A stretch of DNA of 64,000 bases from DYKG01 sp964596185 (GCA_964596185.1 CAZQUE010000009.1:28976-92975); one strand, 5' to 3'; counted from the first letter of the stretch, positions 36,049-45,560 are shown. Numbers and translations are program-made. The notes: generated by a model not told the origin, from the letters alone.

Positions 36049-37328
36049 CAGTTGAAATCCACCTGCTGACCAAGAACGGCAATTTTGATTTTGTTTCGGG
36101 CACGGGTTTTAAAAACGTGTAACTGCTTACCGGTATAATTGATGCCGCCCGCAGCAATCATTTCAAGAAAACCGTCATTGTCGAGATCAGCGAAAGTCAG
36201 CGGTGCAACTGTCTTACCAATATACTTCGGGTAACCGTCGAGCTTGCCGCCATTGCGAGACAAGGCCATAATATAGCCGGCCCGTTCACCGATACCTTTT
36301 GGGTCCCAGGCGGTGAAAACCAGATCCAGGGTGCCATTACCGTCGATATCGATGATTCGCGGCGCATGATAGATGGCGTGACCGGTAACGAAAGGCCAAC
36401 CCGGCAAGGGGTTACCCCTCTTGTCGCAGACGGTGACAGTTCCATCGGCCTGGCCGATGATGAATTCGTCTTTGCCATCACCGTTCAGATCAGCTAGACG
36501 CGGCGCTGTATGGGCGCCATCGGTAAGCGAAAATTCTGAAATCTTTTCGCCAAGCATATCCCACATGACGAACTTTTTATCGGGAGTGGTGGTAAAAATC
36601 TCTTTGACCCCGTCGCCATCGATGTCGTTGGCGTCGACATTGAAGGGCCAGGTCAGGTTTTCAGCGGTATCCTGAGGCCAGCCGCGCATTTTCGCACCGC
36701 CGGAACTCAACAGAAAAACCCGCCCACCGTCATCTTTACAGACAACTTCTTTAACCCCGTCGCCATTGAGGTCTGAAGCAACAATAGCTGCCGAAACCGA
36801 CTTGTCCATTTTTACTTCCCAGACCAGGTGACCGTCTGGACCAATGCGGCTGACCATGCCAGATTTCGAACCGACAAAGACATTTTGCTGGCCGGAGCCA
36901 TCAACATCGGCTATTTCAGGGGCTGAAACGAGAATTTTGCCGCGGGTATCAAGGATCCATTTTTCGCGACCAAGATTGTTGAGGCAATAGACTTTGCCGT
37001 CCTGTGAGGCAACGATTACTTCCGTTCGAGCGTCGCCATCGAGGTCGGCAAGTTGAACATCCGACAAAATCGGGCCGCCGGTCTGCTTGGGCCAGTATGG
37101 TGGCCTGAAAATCTCGCGGCCGGTCGACGAAAAGATATGCACTTTCCCGTCGGTTGCGCCAAAAATAATATCTTTGTTGCCGTCGCCGTCAAAATCATCG
37201 ATAACTTTCGGCTGGCCGTAGATATCGCCGTGAACCTGCGCCTGAAACTCGACGGCCGGCAAAGCCGAAGAAAGACTGAGCATCAAGGCCAGATTCAGTA
37301 TCAGGCCAAAGAAAGATCTGCTTTTCAT
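36048..37328 (-). CDS. secreted FG-GAP/VCBS beta-propeller protein, 426 aa
   Basis: Signal peptide (residues 1-25, cleavage after LPAVEFQA-like region). Eight calcium-binding-type repeats follow, e.g. DFDGDGNKDIIFGATDGKV, DLDGDARTEVIVASQDGKV, DLNGDGVKEVVC, DIDGDGVKEIFTT, DLNGDGKDEFIIGQADGTV, DIDGNGTLDLVF and DLDNDGFLEMIAAGG. Repeats of this kind build a seven- or eight-bladed propeller and often mediate surface binding. Placed between pseudopilin genes and a TPR gene, it may work with the pilus or a secretion apparatus. Confidence 0.88.
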   Translation of the reverse strand: MKSRSFFGLILNLALMLSLSSALPAVEFQAQVHGDIYGQPKVIDDFDGDGNKDIIFGATDGKVHIFSSTGREIFRPPYWPKQTGGPILSDVQLADLDGDARTEVIVASQDGKVYCLNNLGREKWILDTRGKILVSAPEIADVDGSGQQNVFVGSKSGMVSRIGPDGHLVWEVKMDKSVSAAIVASDLNGDGVKEVVCKDDGGRVFLLSSGGAKMRGWPQDTAENLTWPFNVDANDIDGDGVKEIFTTTPDKKFVMWDMLGEKISEFSLTDGAHTAPRLADLNGDGKDEFIIGQADGTVTVCDKRGNPLPGWPFVTGHAIYHAPRIIDIDGNGTLDLVFTAWDPKGIGERAGYIMALSRNGGKLDGYPKYIGKTVAPLTFADLDNDGFLEMIAAGGINYTGKQLHVFKTRARNKIKIAVLGQQVDFN

Positions 37329-37355
37329 GAGTCCCCTCCTTTTGAGGTCAGGCCG

Positions 37356-37847
37356 TCAATAAGTGACAAAATCCCGATAAATCTTTATCAGCGAGGTCAT
37401 CTCGGCCTCGACACCTGTTAGAAAGACCTTTCCGGCAGCCTTTACTTCCCAGATGTCGTAATGTCCGATCATAACGCCTTTCTGAAAGTGGGGAACATTG
37501 TAGTAACTCATGTTCTCGTTTTCATAAGGCTTAACGCTGATCACCCGGTATTCACCGTCAGCAAAGGTTTTATGATACTCTTTATCGATCGCACCCTTGG
37601 TGTACTTCGATGGATAATTTAAATCATGGTTATTCATATTATACTGATTACAGATGTTAATCTTAACCTTTTCAACGGCAGCCTGAGCAAAACTTCGCGC
37701 TTTGATGCGGTGGGCCTCGGTAAGAATCATATCGGTGCTCAGGCGTGAAGAAAGCCAGTAAAAGATGCCGAGAATGCCGAAAATAATCAGCAAAATCAGG
37801 GCAACAATGGCAATGAAGCCGCGACGGCGATGACTTGGGCTAATCAT
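37356..37847 (-). CDS. PilX/GspK-like pseudopilin, 163 aa
   Basis: N-terminus RRRGFIAIVALILLIIFGIL: a basic leader, Gly-Phe and a long hydrophobic helix resembling PilX/PilW-type minor pilins, although the mature position 5 Glu typical of pilins is not present. The rest is a soluble alpha/beta domain. It overlaps the next pseudopilin by 8 bases. Confidence 0.65.
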   Translation of the reverse strand: MISPSHRRRGFIAIVALILLIIFGILGIFYWLSSRLSTDMILTEAHRIKARSFAQAAVEKVKINICNQYNMNNHDLNYPSKYTKGAIDKEYHKTFADGEYRVISVKPYENENMSYYNVPHFQKGVMIGHYDIWEVKAAGKVFLTGVEAEMTSLIKIYRDFVTY

Positions 37848-38466
37848 ATTCTTTCACCACCTTAACGCAAACCAGGTCGGTTTCAAGGCGAACGGCAAAA
37901 TCGAGAGTTTCCTGCATTTTTTCATTTTTTGGATCGATGAGGGTGACCTTGATCAGAACCTGCCTGATATCGCCGGGATCAGCTTTAAAAGATAGATCTT
38001 TAGCCTTTTCGGCAACGACTTTTTTCTTGGGATTTCCGTCGTAGTCCTGAATCTCTCGCATCAGCTCGCCCTTTTCGAGGTAATAGCGAATCCGGTCTTT
38101 GCGTTCGAGATCAGAAAATGAAGTCTGAAAGAAAACAATCTCTTCACCGCCATTGGCGGGATTTTTGTCTTTATCGTAAATGGTCACCAGATTTGGAAAC
38201 AAATCGTTGATTTTTTCGCCCTGAAACATCAGGTGTCCGTCAGCATCGAGCTTAACCACAGGATTTACCAGCTTCAGATCGGTAAAAATCTGCTTCATGA
38301 CGAGCTGCACCTGCTGATTGAATTCCATGTGCTTCTGACCCCATTTCCAGGTGTTGAGGTTGCTGCGAAAAACCATGATCAAAACCAGAGAGATCAAAGC
38401 GATGATCAAAGCCGAAATGCTAAGCTCAATCAGAGTGAAGCCTTTTTTGTGCAAATATTTTTTCAT
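37840..38466 (-). CDS. prepilin-type pseudopilin, PilW/GspJ-like, 208 aa
   Basis: Type IV prepilin cleavage motif KKGFTLIELSISALIIALIS (class III signal with Glu at mature position 5), then a long amphipathic helix and a beta-rich C-terminal domain. Minor pilin of the GspJ/PilW kind by size. Overlaps the next gene by one base. Confidence 0.85.
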   Translation of the reverse strand: MKKYLHKKGFTLIELSISALIIALISLVLIMVFRSNLNTWKWGQKHMEFNQQVQLVMKQIFTDLKLVNPVVKLDADGHLMFQGEKINDLFPNLVTIYDKDKNPANGGEEIVFFQTSFSDLERKDRIRYYLEKGELMREIQDYDGNPKKKVVAEKAKDLSFKADPGDIRQVLIKVTLIDPKNEKMQETLDFAVRLETDLVCVKVVKEYD

Positions 38467-38951
38467 CAGAATTTAGCCGAAGTTTTGAGATTCAATGAGT
38501 TGGTGTTAGCCCGGTAGGTCAACATGCGGTATTCTTTGCGAATGCCACTTTCAAGCCAGGCAAGAATTACCGTCAGCTGCAAAAGATTCGTTTCTTTGGC
38601 ACCGGTGCCCAGAACCGTATGATCGGGCGCTTCTTCTATGGTCAGAGTGGCCGAAGCCTGGTATTTTTTCTTGAAGAATTCGGGAATGCGAAACTCCGGA
38701 TATTTGGAATCGGGAATGGTTATCGTTTGTTGATCACGGTTCCAGATAAAATCATCGCTGCGGGCACGATCGAGGATATTTTGCGAAATGATCGAAGCCT
38801 CAAGAATTACGCTGCCTTTCTCGACAGTCTTGGTGCCACTCAGAAACAATGAAATTACCGGAACGACCCCGACTCCGATGATGAAAACCGCGAGCAGCAC
38901 TTCGATCAGTGAAAAGCCGGCGTTTCTAATTTTTTGGAGTTTAAGCATCAA
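38466..38951 (-). CDS. prepilin-type pseudopilin, PilV/GspI-like, 161 aa
   Basis: Prepilin signal NAGFSLIEVLLAVFIIGVGV with Glu5, characteristic of GspI/PilV (SLIEVLLA). A small beta domain follows. It overlaps the upstream lipoprotein gene by 4 bases, so the cluster is one operon. Confidence 0.87.
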   Translation of the reverse strand: MMLKLQKIRNAGFSLIEVLLAVFIIGVGVVPVISLFLSGTKTVEKGSVILEASIISQNILDRARSDDFIWNRDQQTITIPDSKYPEFRIPEFFKKKYQASATLTIEEAPDHTVLGTGAKETNLLQLTVILAWLESGIRKEYRMLTYRANTNSLNLKTSAKF

Positions 38952-39529
38952 TACCCCCGCCTTTTACGATCTTCGACATCTGCGGGAATGTATTCCTGTT
39001 CGTATTTTTCAAAATCCTGCAGATATTTGATCCCTGCCCTGGCATTTTCTGCCGCATGAGAATTCGGGTATTTTTCAACGATCTCCTGATAGGTTTCGAG
39101 GGCCTTATCGTTGGCCTTATTGCGAAAATAAAGTTCAGCAATGCATAATTCGGCGACGCTGGCTTCTTCAGAATTGGGATAGCGCTGCACGATAGCCTCG
39201 AAAAGGCTGACTGCCTTTGAGTATTCGCCTTTTTCCATCATGGTAATACCCTCTAGATACTGGGTTTCAAAAAAGGCATTGGCGCCAGGCTTGATTGCCC
39301 CGGCTTTTTGCCCGCGGCTGTCGAGGGAATAATTCAAGCCAGTCTGCTGCAGAATATCGAGAGGGCGATTGACCAGATCATCATTCTTCTGGGGCTGATT
39401 ACCCTGAGCTGGACGATTGGCATTATTGGAACGGCCATTTTCAGCATCAGAAACCTTGTTTTTGCGGCAACATCCGCTCGCAAAAGCAGCAAGGCAAATA
39501 ATCAGAATGTAAACAAGACTTTTTCTCAT
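38948..39529 (-). CDS. TPR lipoprotein, BamD/YbgF-like, 193 aa
   Basis: Lipoprotein signal MRKSLVYILIICLAAFASGC, a disordered Asn/Gln-rich segment, then TPRs of the BamD/CpoB kind (EKGEYSKAVSLFEAIVQRYP, NDKALETYQEIVEKYPNSHA). Such lipoproteins scaffold envelope complexes. The ATG lies 17 bases after the glmM stop. Confidence 0.82.
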   Translation of the reverse strand: MRKSLVYILIICLAAFASGCCRKNKVSDAENGRSNNANRPAQGNQPQKNDDLVNRPLDILQQTGLNYSLDSRGQKAGAIKPGANAFFETQYLEGITMMEKGEYSKAVSLFEAIVQRYPNSEEASVAELCIAELYFRNKANDKALETYQEIVEKYPNSHAAENARAGIKYLQDFEKYEQEYIPADVEDRKRRGY

Positions 39530-39546
39530 GGCATCGATTTAAGTTC

Positions 39547-40896
39547 TCAGCAAAGATGAGTCGAAATGGTTTTGGCGATACTTTCAACCAGACCTTTTAT
39601 TTCAACTTCGTCTGGTCCTTCAGCCATAACCCGCACCAAATCTTCTGTTCCCGAGGGGCGCACCAGCACTCTACCACGACCGGAAAGCTGTTTCTCAGTG
39701 TTTCTGATCACATCGATTATTTCGGGTACCGAATCGAAATTTTTGTTTTTTACGCGAATGTTGACGAGAACCTGCGGCAGCTTACTCATTACACCGCTGA
39801 GTTCTTTGAGTGATGCGCCTGTTTCACGCATGATTTTGAGCAGATAGCAGGCAGTAAGCAATCCGTCACCGGTGGTCGCATGGTCAGAGAGGATTATATG
39901 ACCGGATTGCTCGCCGCCGACGATGGTTTGCGTTTTATGCATTTCTTCGAGCACGTAACGGTCGCCGACTCTGGTTTTGAAAACCTTGATATCGAGGTTC
40001 TTCATCGCCAGATCCAGGCCCAGATTGGCCATGACCGTGGTCACCAGAGAGTTCCCCGGCAATTTTTCGCGATCTTTGAGAAATTTGGCGGTTATCGCCA
40101 GAATGAAATCGCCGTCGATAACATCACCGTCGCTGGAAACGGCAATAACCCTGTCTGCATCGCCGTCGAAAGAAAAGCCAACGTCGAAATGCTCTTTTTT
40201 CATAACCGACAAAATCGCAGAAATACAGGTTGAACCAACACCTTTGTTGATGTTTATCCCATCAGGGTTAACCCCAATGGCATCGACACTGTAGCCAAGG
40301 TCAGCAAAAAATTTCGGAGCCCAGCGCGCAGCAGAGCCGTTGGCGCAGTCGAGGGCAATTTTTAAGCGTCGTGCGCCGACATTTTCCCCGGCAATTTTGG
40401 CAAGGTTGGTCAGCCAGAAAGAAGTTGAAGAATCATCGGTGGTAATACGCCCGACATCTTCACCGGTCGGCAATTCGATTTTTTCCTTGGAAAGCAGATC
40501 CTGTTCGATGGCTTCTTCGATTGCATCGCTGATTTTATAACCATCGGCGCCAAAAATCTTGATGCCGTTATCCTGAAAGGGGTTATGAGAAGCGCTGATC
40601 ATTACACCGCCCATACCCTGAAGTTCTCTGGTGATGTAGGCAACTGCAGGTGTGGGCACCACTCCTAGCAGTCTGGCTTCAGCTCCAACTGAGGCTATGC
40701 CGGCTGCAACCGCGTGTTCAAGCATGTCTCCGGAACGTCTGGTGTCTTTTCCGATAAAAAAGGGTCGCCCCTGCTTTTTATGATTCAACAAAAGCTGTCT
40801 GGTGGCGGATTGCGCGATTCTGAATGCCGTGCTCGCATCGAGAGGAAAGCGATTGGCCAGGCCACGTACACCATCAGTTCCAAATAATCTGCCCAT
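39547..40896 (-). CDS. glmM: phosphoglucosamine mutase GlmM, 449 aa
   Basis: Converts glucosamine-6-phosphate to glucosamine-1-phosphate for peptidoglycan and LPS. Start MGRLFGTDGVRGLANR; phosphoserine loop MISASHNPFQDNGIK; metal-binding DGDADRVIAV; sugar-binding GEQSGHII; phosphate-binding RPSGTEDLVRVMAEG. All are present. The ATG at 40896 is the family start; the longer frame to 40941 begins upstream of the likely TSS. Length is typical. Confidence 0.97.
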   Translation of the reverse strand: MGRLFGTDGVRGLANRFPLDASTAFRIAQSATRQLLLNHKKQGRPFFIGKDTRRSGDMLEHAVAAGIASVGAEARLLGVVPTPAVAYITRELQGMGGVMISASHNPFQDNGIKIFGADGYKISDAIEEAIEQDLLSKEKIELPTGEDVGRITTDDSSTSFWLTNLAKIAGENVGARRLKIALDCANGSAARWAPKFFADLGYSVDAIGVNPDGININKGVGSTCISAILSVMKKEHFDVGFSFDGDADRVIAVSSDGDVIDGDFILAITAKFLKDREKLPGNSLVTTVMANLGLDLAMKNLDIKVFKTRVGDRYVLEEMHKTQTIVGGEQSGHIILSDHATTGDGLLTACYLLKIMRETGASLKELSGVMSKLPQVLVNIRVKNKNFDSVPEIIDVIRNTEKQLSGRGRVLVRPSGTEDLVRVMAEGPDEVEIKGLVESIAKTISTHLC

Positions 40897-40931
40897 ACAA
40901 AAAATACTCCTGAGTTTTTTGGTTCTGATTG

Positions 40932-40940
40932 AGTATAGCA
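40932..40940 (-). promoter_or_regulatory. extended -10 promoter of glmM
   Basis: On the minus strand TG-C-TATACT lies 36 bases before the glmM ATG. Confidence 0.45.
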
Positions 40941-40989
40941 CATTTTCAAAATTTGCATCGCCTGAGATTTGCCGGGCAACAAATATTTG

Positions 40990-41018
40990 TTGTTGAAGGG
41001 CGCGGATAATAGTATAAT
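40990..41018 (+). promoter_or_regulatory. promoter of the PHP-like membrane protein gene
   Basis: TTGTTG and a perfect TATAAT are spaced by 17 bases; the TSS is expected near 41025, just before the hairpin at 41041. Confidence 0.6.
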
Positions 41019-41040
41019 AATCTCAATCAACTAAAAAATG

Positions 41041-41079
41041 GGGCTGTCCCATGACTTTAAGACAGCCCTGTTTTCGTTT
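41041..41079 (+). terminator. terminator-like hairpin in the 5' leader of the 41107 gene
   Basis: Perfect 8-bp stem GGGCTGTC/GACAGCCC with a 12-base loop, followed by TGTTTTCGTTT. It lies between the promoter at 40990 and the start codon at 41107. It could act as an attenuator or a leaky terminator, since no upstream plus-strand gene needs terminating. Confidence 0.6.
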
Positions 41080-41106
41080 ATCAGAAAGTTATTGCAGGAA
41101 TCAGGA

Positions 41107-43998
41107 ATGTCAGTCAACCCCAATACCGGCGCTTCGGTCAAAGATTTTCTCAACAGCATCATCCACTGGCTGAGTTTTAACGACGAAATCTTCGCGATTG
41201 TCGATCGTTTGAACCAAAAGCTTGAAGAGCCGCCAATCAAGCTCGGCAAAAGACACATCTCCCATCCGGGCGGGTTTGGCCGGGAATTTGGCCGCCGACG
41301 TCTGAGCATTGCCGAAGCCTACCTGATCATTGCCCGACACCAGAGCCCTGAACACGCAGAAAACCGTCTACAGGCACTGCGCATCATGATGGAGCAGTCT
41401 CTGCATGCCAAAACGATTACCATGCCGATCAACACGGCCAGAGTGCAGATTCAGCTGATGAAAGACGCAGTAAAAGCTCACGGCAACCGCCGCCTGCAGA
41501 TGGAGCACATTGCCGACTTCGGCCTGGCATCATTCGGCCATGAAGCGGTCATCAGATCATATCTTAAAGATCTGGCCCTGATCGAGGTTCCCGAATTGGG
41601 CAAACCACTGAGAAAACTCGACCTCGGCTGGGACGACCATGTCCACGATTCTCTTTCCGAAGGCCGCAAAACCCCGACCCAGGTGCTTCTCGATGCCTTC
41701 ATCAAGGGCATGTCGCGCATTACCCTCGTGTATAACAACATCGAAGAAGAGCGCATGATTCATGAAGCGATAACGGCCGGAGAAATTCTCGGGATTAATG
41801 TCGAAATCGGCATTGAATTCAGCGTTGGCAAAGGCGGCAACCGTCGCCATTACATGTTCATACCACCATTGGTTGAACGCAGCCGCGATTTCTTCAATTT
41901 CCTCGATAAATACCGAAAAGAGCTTGAAGAATTCAGAGAAGGCCTGAAGCGCAATCAGGAAAGTCGCTACAAGAGCCTGATTTCAGTAATCAAACAATTC
42001 AATGAAATTCATCTGCCCAAATTGAATGAAGACTTTTCAGCCGAAAGCCCCTGCTATTTTCCAGCAATCTGCGAAGAAGAATTCAAAAAGGTTGTCGCCT
42101 GCGGCCAGGCCTCGCGTGAGCACTTAAGTGAACTGCTCAAGGAGCGTTTCGTCAAAATCTTCCACAAACGGGTGCTGCTTTATAAAACCATGGTTTCGGC
42201 CGCCAAGAATCGCTTTAAAAGGGGCATATTCAGCCAATGGGAAATGGATGCAATAACCAGCCGCTACGAGGCTAACCGCCATTTTTTCGAGACCATCTCT
42301 CGTTCAGAACTCGCCAACAAGTATCTGGCAACCCGCAGTTCGGTCGATTACGACAGCGTATTTGAAGATGAGCTGCCCCTACTCGACAAAATCGCCCGCC
42401 TGCCAGGAAAAGTCGTGATGATTCACCCCCTTGAGCTTGGCCTGAAAAAAGCGATAAAACACATCATCGAGTATGCCGGGCACCTGACCAACGTCGAAAC
42501 GATGAACCTGCGCGACAGTGCTTCGAGAAACCCTTCTGACATCATCATCTTTAACAAGTTCCTGTTTTACCTGAACAACCGGCCGATCGAAGAAATTTCC
42601 TCGTTCCTCGAACAGAACGATATTGCCGGTGTCAGTCCTGATAAGCTCGAAAAAGCCAAAGCTGCTGCCAGCCAGCGCGGAGTCGTGCCAAACTGTGGCA
42701 GTGATTCGACCGGTCGTAACAAACTCATACCCGGTATGGGCTTTATTAGAACCTCGCAGCTTTGCCCCAAAATCAAGAAAGATTTTCTTGAAAAGCACGT
42801 GGTTTTGCCCCAGCCAATCTCGACACTGTATCTCAATCAGGGCCGCTGGACGCGAGAACTGCAAAATGATAACAATGGCGAATGCGACACGATAGTCTGT
42901 ATGGGCAAACAAATTCCCATTCAGGGTTACAAGGTCGGTGATGAAGAAGACATCGAGTTCATCGGTTTCGCCCGTTTCTGGCGTTACCTTAACCCGGAGA
43001 TCAAGAATTTCTTCAGACTTTCGTTCGGTTTTGTCGTCGCGATGTACTGGATGTATATTTTCCAGTTCGAAGGAGATCTGCTTTTCGGCACGATCTTTGC
43101 CTCGATCTGGTTTTTCATCACCTTTTTCAGAAACGTTCTCGTCGATCTGGTTGCCTCATCAGGCACCGACTTCAAGAATTACAGTTTGAAAAACGTCAAC
43201 TTCGACAATGCTTATCAATCGGTTTTCTGGACGGGCTTCAGCGTGCCGGTTCTGGGCATAGTAAAAAACAATTTCGACCTTCTCTGGCCTGGAGTTCAGA
43301 GTGGAGTCGTTTTTGAGGGCAGCAAATTCTTCTTCATCTGTCTGGCCAACGGGCTTTATATCTCGACACATAACCGACTACGCAACTTTGACCGCAGCGT
43401 CATTCGCGGTAATTTTTTCAGGTCGGTTCTTTCATGGCCGGTAGTGACCATCTTCGCACCATTCGGGAACATGATGGGCATTCCCAGCATCGTTCAGGCC
43501 AAATTCTGGTCAGATGTGGTCGCCGGCTTTATTGAAGGCAGTAACAAGTTCAGCAACCGCTTTACCCTGCGCAAGCGTGATCTCACAGAAATCCTTCCCC
43601 GACTGCATTCAGAGGATCGCGAAGATCGAATCACAGCAATGCTCGATGTTCTCTACATCTGGTCACGAGCACCTCGGGGAAAAACCTGCCTGCGCCTGCT
43701 GCTGCTCAACAAACCCTCGATTGGTGAAAGAATCTGGCGACGCCGCAAGGAATCGGCAGAGGAAATCGAAGCCCGCGCCATGAAATTTCGCAACTATTTC
43801 AAAAGATTACTTGAGCTTTTCAGCAACGCCGGAATGCTGAATATTCTTGCTGATTATGCTCTCAAATATTTCGAAGGAAAAGATGCAGTAGAATTGACCA
43901 GCTTGATCGGCGAAGAGGCAGAAGATTTTCTCGTCTGGCTCAAAGAGCTCGGCGAGCATTTTCCTAAACAGGAAAAATCGGTTCGGCCAATGGCTTAA
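41107..43998 (+). CDS. large PHP-like membrane protein of unknown function, 963 aa
   Basis: The ATG at 41107 has AGGAA-type sequence upstream; the frame extends to 41038 but that part forms the leader hairpin. The middle N-terminal third holds a PHP-like phosphoesterase pattern: DDHVHDSLSEGRKTP (metal-binding HxH), ITLVYNN and GINVEIGIEFSVG. Helical regions with Glu/Lys-rich segments follow. Three or four hydrophobic stretches are visible (RLSFGFVVAMYWMYIFQF, LLFGTIFASIWFFITFF, FWTGFSVPVLGIV, FFFICLANGLYIS). A cytoplasmic-looking C-terminal helical domain ends the protein. Not assigned to a named family. Metal-dependent hydrolysis of a phosphorylated substrate at the membrane is a guess from the motif. 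Confidence 0.7.
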   Translation: MSVNPNTGASVKDFLNSIIHWLSFNDEIFAIVDRLNQKLEEPPIKLGKRHISHPGGFGREFGRRRLSIAEAYLIIARHQSPEHAENRLQALRIMMEQSLHAKTITMPINTARVQIQLMKDAVKAHGNRRLQMEHIADFGLASFGHEAVIRSYLKDLALIEVPELGKPLRKLDLGWDDHVHDSLSEGRKTPTQVLLDAFIKGMSRITLVYNNIEEERMIHEAITAGEILGINVEIGIEFSVGKGGNRRHYMFIPPLVERSRDFFNFLDKYRKELEEFREGLKRNQESRYKSLISVIKQFNEIHLPKLNEDFSAESPCYFPAICEEEFKKVVACGQASREHLSELLKERFVKIFHKRVLLYKTMVSAAKNRFKRGIFSQWEMDAITSRYEANRHFFETISRSELANKYLATRSSVDYDSVFEDELPLLDKIARLPGKVVMIHPLELGLKKAIKHIIEYAGHLTNVETMNLRDSASRNPSDIIIFNKFLFYLNNRPIEEISSFLEQNDIAGVSPDKLEKAKAAASQRGVVPNCGSDSTGRNKLIPGMGFIRTSQLCPKIKKDFLEKHVVLPQPISTLYLNQGRWTRELQNDNNGECDTIVCMGKQIPIQGYKVGDEEDIEFIGFARFWRYLNPEIKNFFRLSFGFVVAMYWMYIFQFEGDLLFGTIFASIWFFITFFRNVLVDLVASSGTDFKNYSLKNVNFDNAYQSVFWTGFSVPVLGIVKNNFDLLWPGVQSGVVFEGSKFFFICLANGLYISTHNRLRNFDRSVIRGNFFRSVLSWPVVTIFAPFGNMMGIPSIVQAKFWSDVVAGFIEGSNKFSNRFTLRKRDLTEILPRLHSEDREDRITAMLDVLYIWSRAPRGKTCLRLLLLNKPSIGERIWRRRKESAEEIEARAMKFRNYFKRLLELFSNAGMLNILADYALKYFEGKDAVELTSLIGEEAEDFLVWLKELGEHFPKQEKSVRPMA

Positions 43999-44018
43999 AC
44001 GATCGCTTAAAAAAAGTC

Positions 44019-45449
44019 CTATTTTTTGTTGTCTTTCTTTCCCACGCTATCTGGCCACTGAAATTTAATCTTGCTCAGGGCTTGCAAACGAATTAGCCGA
44101 TTTGCAATATCATCTGCGGAGTATTTCTCAAGCCATTCGGGTGCTTCGATGAAAAGAGCGATGTCAAAGTTACCTGCCGTAATAATTATCTGGTCCGGAA
44201 TTGTATTTTCAAGCGTATAGGCTTTTTCTTTGTTTTTCCAGAGACTTTTCCTGATACCGGGATAATGCAATTTCAGGTGTGCCCACGCGAGCTTCCCACC
44301 GTTTTCACCATACCATTCAATTGCAACAGGGTCTCCTCCAGGGAAAGAATACAGTTTTATCGAAGCAGGTTCTGGAGAAAGCTCTTTCGAAGTTGTTAAG
44401 TATTTCTTTAACAAAGCTTCAAGCCGTTTCTCTTTATCTGCTAACTCCTCTACTTTTTGCTGTCGGGTATTTTTCAAATTGAGCCATTCATCGTATAGGA
44501 AATTATCGGAACTATTTTCAAGATAAGCAGATGCCCGGCGCATTTCAGTCGCATGTTTGGCAAAATTTTCTGAAAGCTGATTCAAAATAAACGAATAGAT
44601 GGCAAATCTTCTCGCCAACAACAATTGCCCTGATTTGTATTCTCCCTCGGCTAATTTGAGCGTATCCAGAAGATTCTGATCCAGGCCAAGCCGGTCTCTT
44701 ATTCGCTTTTCAGTTTCAATCTCCAGAATATTGAGCAGGTATTCTTTTCCTGTCTGACAAAGCTCTATTGATGGAGTATCCGGTTCCTCAACAGCAACTT
44801 TGTCTTTTTCATCCTTTGATTCTTGAACTGGAATAATATCTGAGTCTGGCTCAATGCCCGGTTCAACTCTCTTCACAAATTCCATTTTTGATTTTTCAGG
44901 AAAAAAATCAGGCTGACAGAGAAATTCGCGCGCAGAATTTTCGAAGCTGCCTGAAATAGCGTAAACCCTGAAAGGCCAACCCGAAACATAAGAGCCGGCA
45001 AATTTTTCTGAGAATACTTTCGTATCAGGAAATTTCAAATTCAATTTTTGCGGGAATCCATCAACCTTGAAGATCATGTAAGAAGGCTGCCAGCCGAGAT
45101 CTGCAATTCCTTTTTCCTTATCTGTTTTTACAGGCATAACCTGAAGGAAAAAATCCTTTCCCGCCTGACACAGTGCGGCTGAAAACAAGGTTTTTTCACC
45201 ATTGGCACACCAGTGCAGCCTCAAAGAATCCTGCTGCGATTGCTCAATTATTAGTTCAGTCTTTCGCTCTGCACAGGCCCACCGACCAACGATTTTTTCC
45301 GAGTCTTTGCCTGAAGCTTCGATAAACCATGGCGCAGGAGACTGAACGATAGAGTAATTGCAGCCTGGGAACAGAATTGATAAGGCAAGGATGAATATTG
45401 CCCATATAAAAAAGCCCAGAGATTTTCTTTTCACAAAGTTTTTCATCAA
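44019..45449 (-). CDS. hypothetical lipoprotein, 476 aa
   Basis: Lipobox LFPGC after a hydrophobic segment (residues 11-30). The N-terminal half has beta segments reminiscent of small lipocalin-like domains (IVGRWACAERKTELIIEQSQ); the middle is helical (EKRLEALLKKYLTTSKEL). No family recognised. It converges on the 41107 gene with 20 bases between stops and is divergent from the 45599 gene. Confidence 0.65.
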   Translation of the reverse strand: MMKNFVKRKSLGFFIWAIFILALSILFPGCNYSIVQSPAPWFIEASGKDSEKIVGRWACAERKTELIIEQSQQDSLRLHWCANGEKTLFSAALCQAGKDFFLQVMPVKTDKEKGIADLGWQPSYMIFKVDGFPQKLNLKFPDTKVFSEKFAGSYVSGWPFRVYAISGSFENSAREFLCQPDFFPEKSKMEFVKRVEPGIEPDSDIIPVQESKDEKDKVAVEEPDTPSIELCQTGKEYLLNILEIETEKRIRDRLGLDQNLLDTLKLAEGEYKSGQLLLARRFAIYSFILNQLSENFAKHATEMRRASAYLENSSDNFLYDEWLNLKNTRQQKVEELADKEKRLEALLKKYLTTSKELSPEPASIKLYSFPGGDPVAIEWYGENGGKLAWAHLKLHYPGIRKSLWKNKEKAYTLENTIPDQIIITAGNFDIALFIEAPEWLEKYSADDIANRLIRLQALSKIKFQWPDSVGKKDNKK

Positions 45450-45531
45450 TAACTCCTGCTTTCAAAAATCATTGCAAATCTAACACGCAAAATTCGCCGA
45501 GAGGGTAACAAGTTTTTTAAAGTTGTGAAAC

Positions 45532-45560
45532 TTGTTTATTCAACAATAGTCCACTACAAT
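45532..45560 (+). promoter_or_regulatory. promoter of the Tim44/TerB gene
   Basis: TTGTTT and TACAAT are separated by 17 bases, about 40 bases before the ATG at 45599. The sequence between the divergent lipoprotein start (45449) and here is AT-rich, without other recognisable signals. Confidence 0.55.

Noticed and set aside
41038..41106. Longer start of the PHP-like gene at 41038
   Set aside because: That stretch forms a perfect terminator-like hairpin and has no ribosome-binding site; the ATG at 41107 has one.
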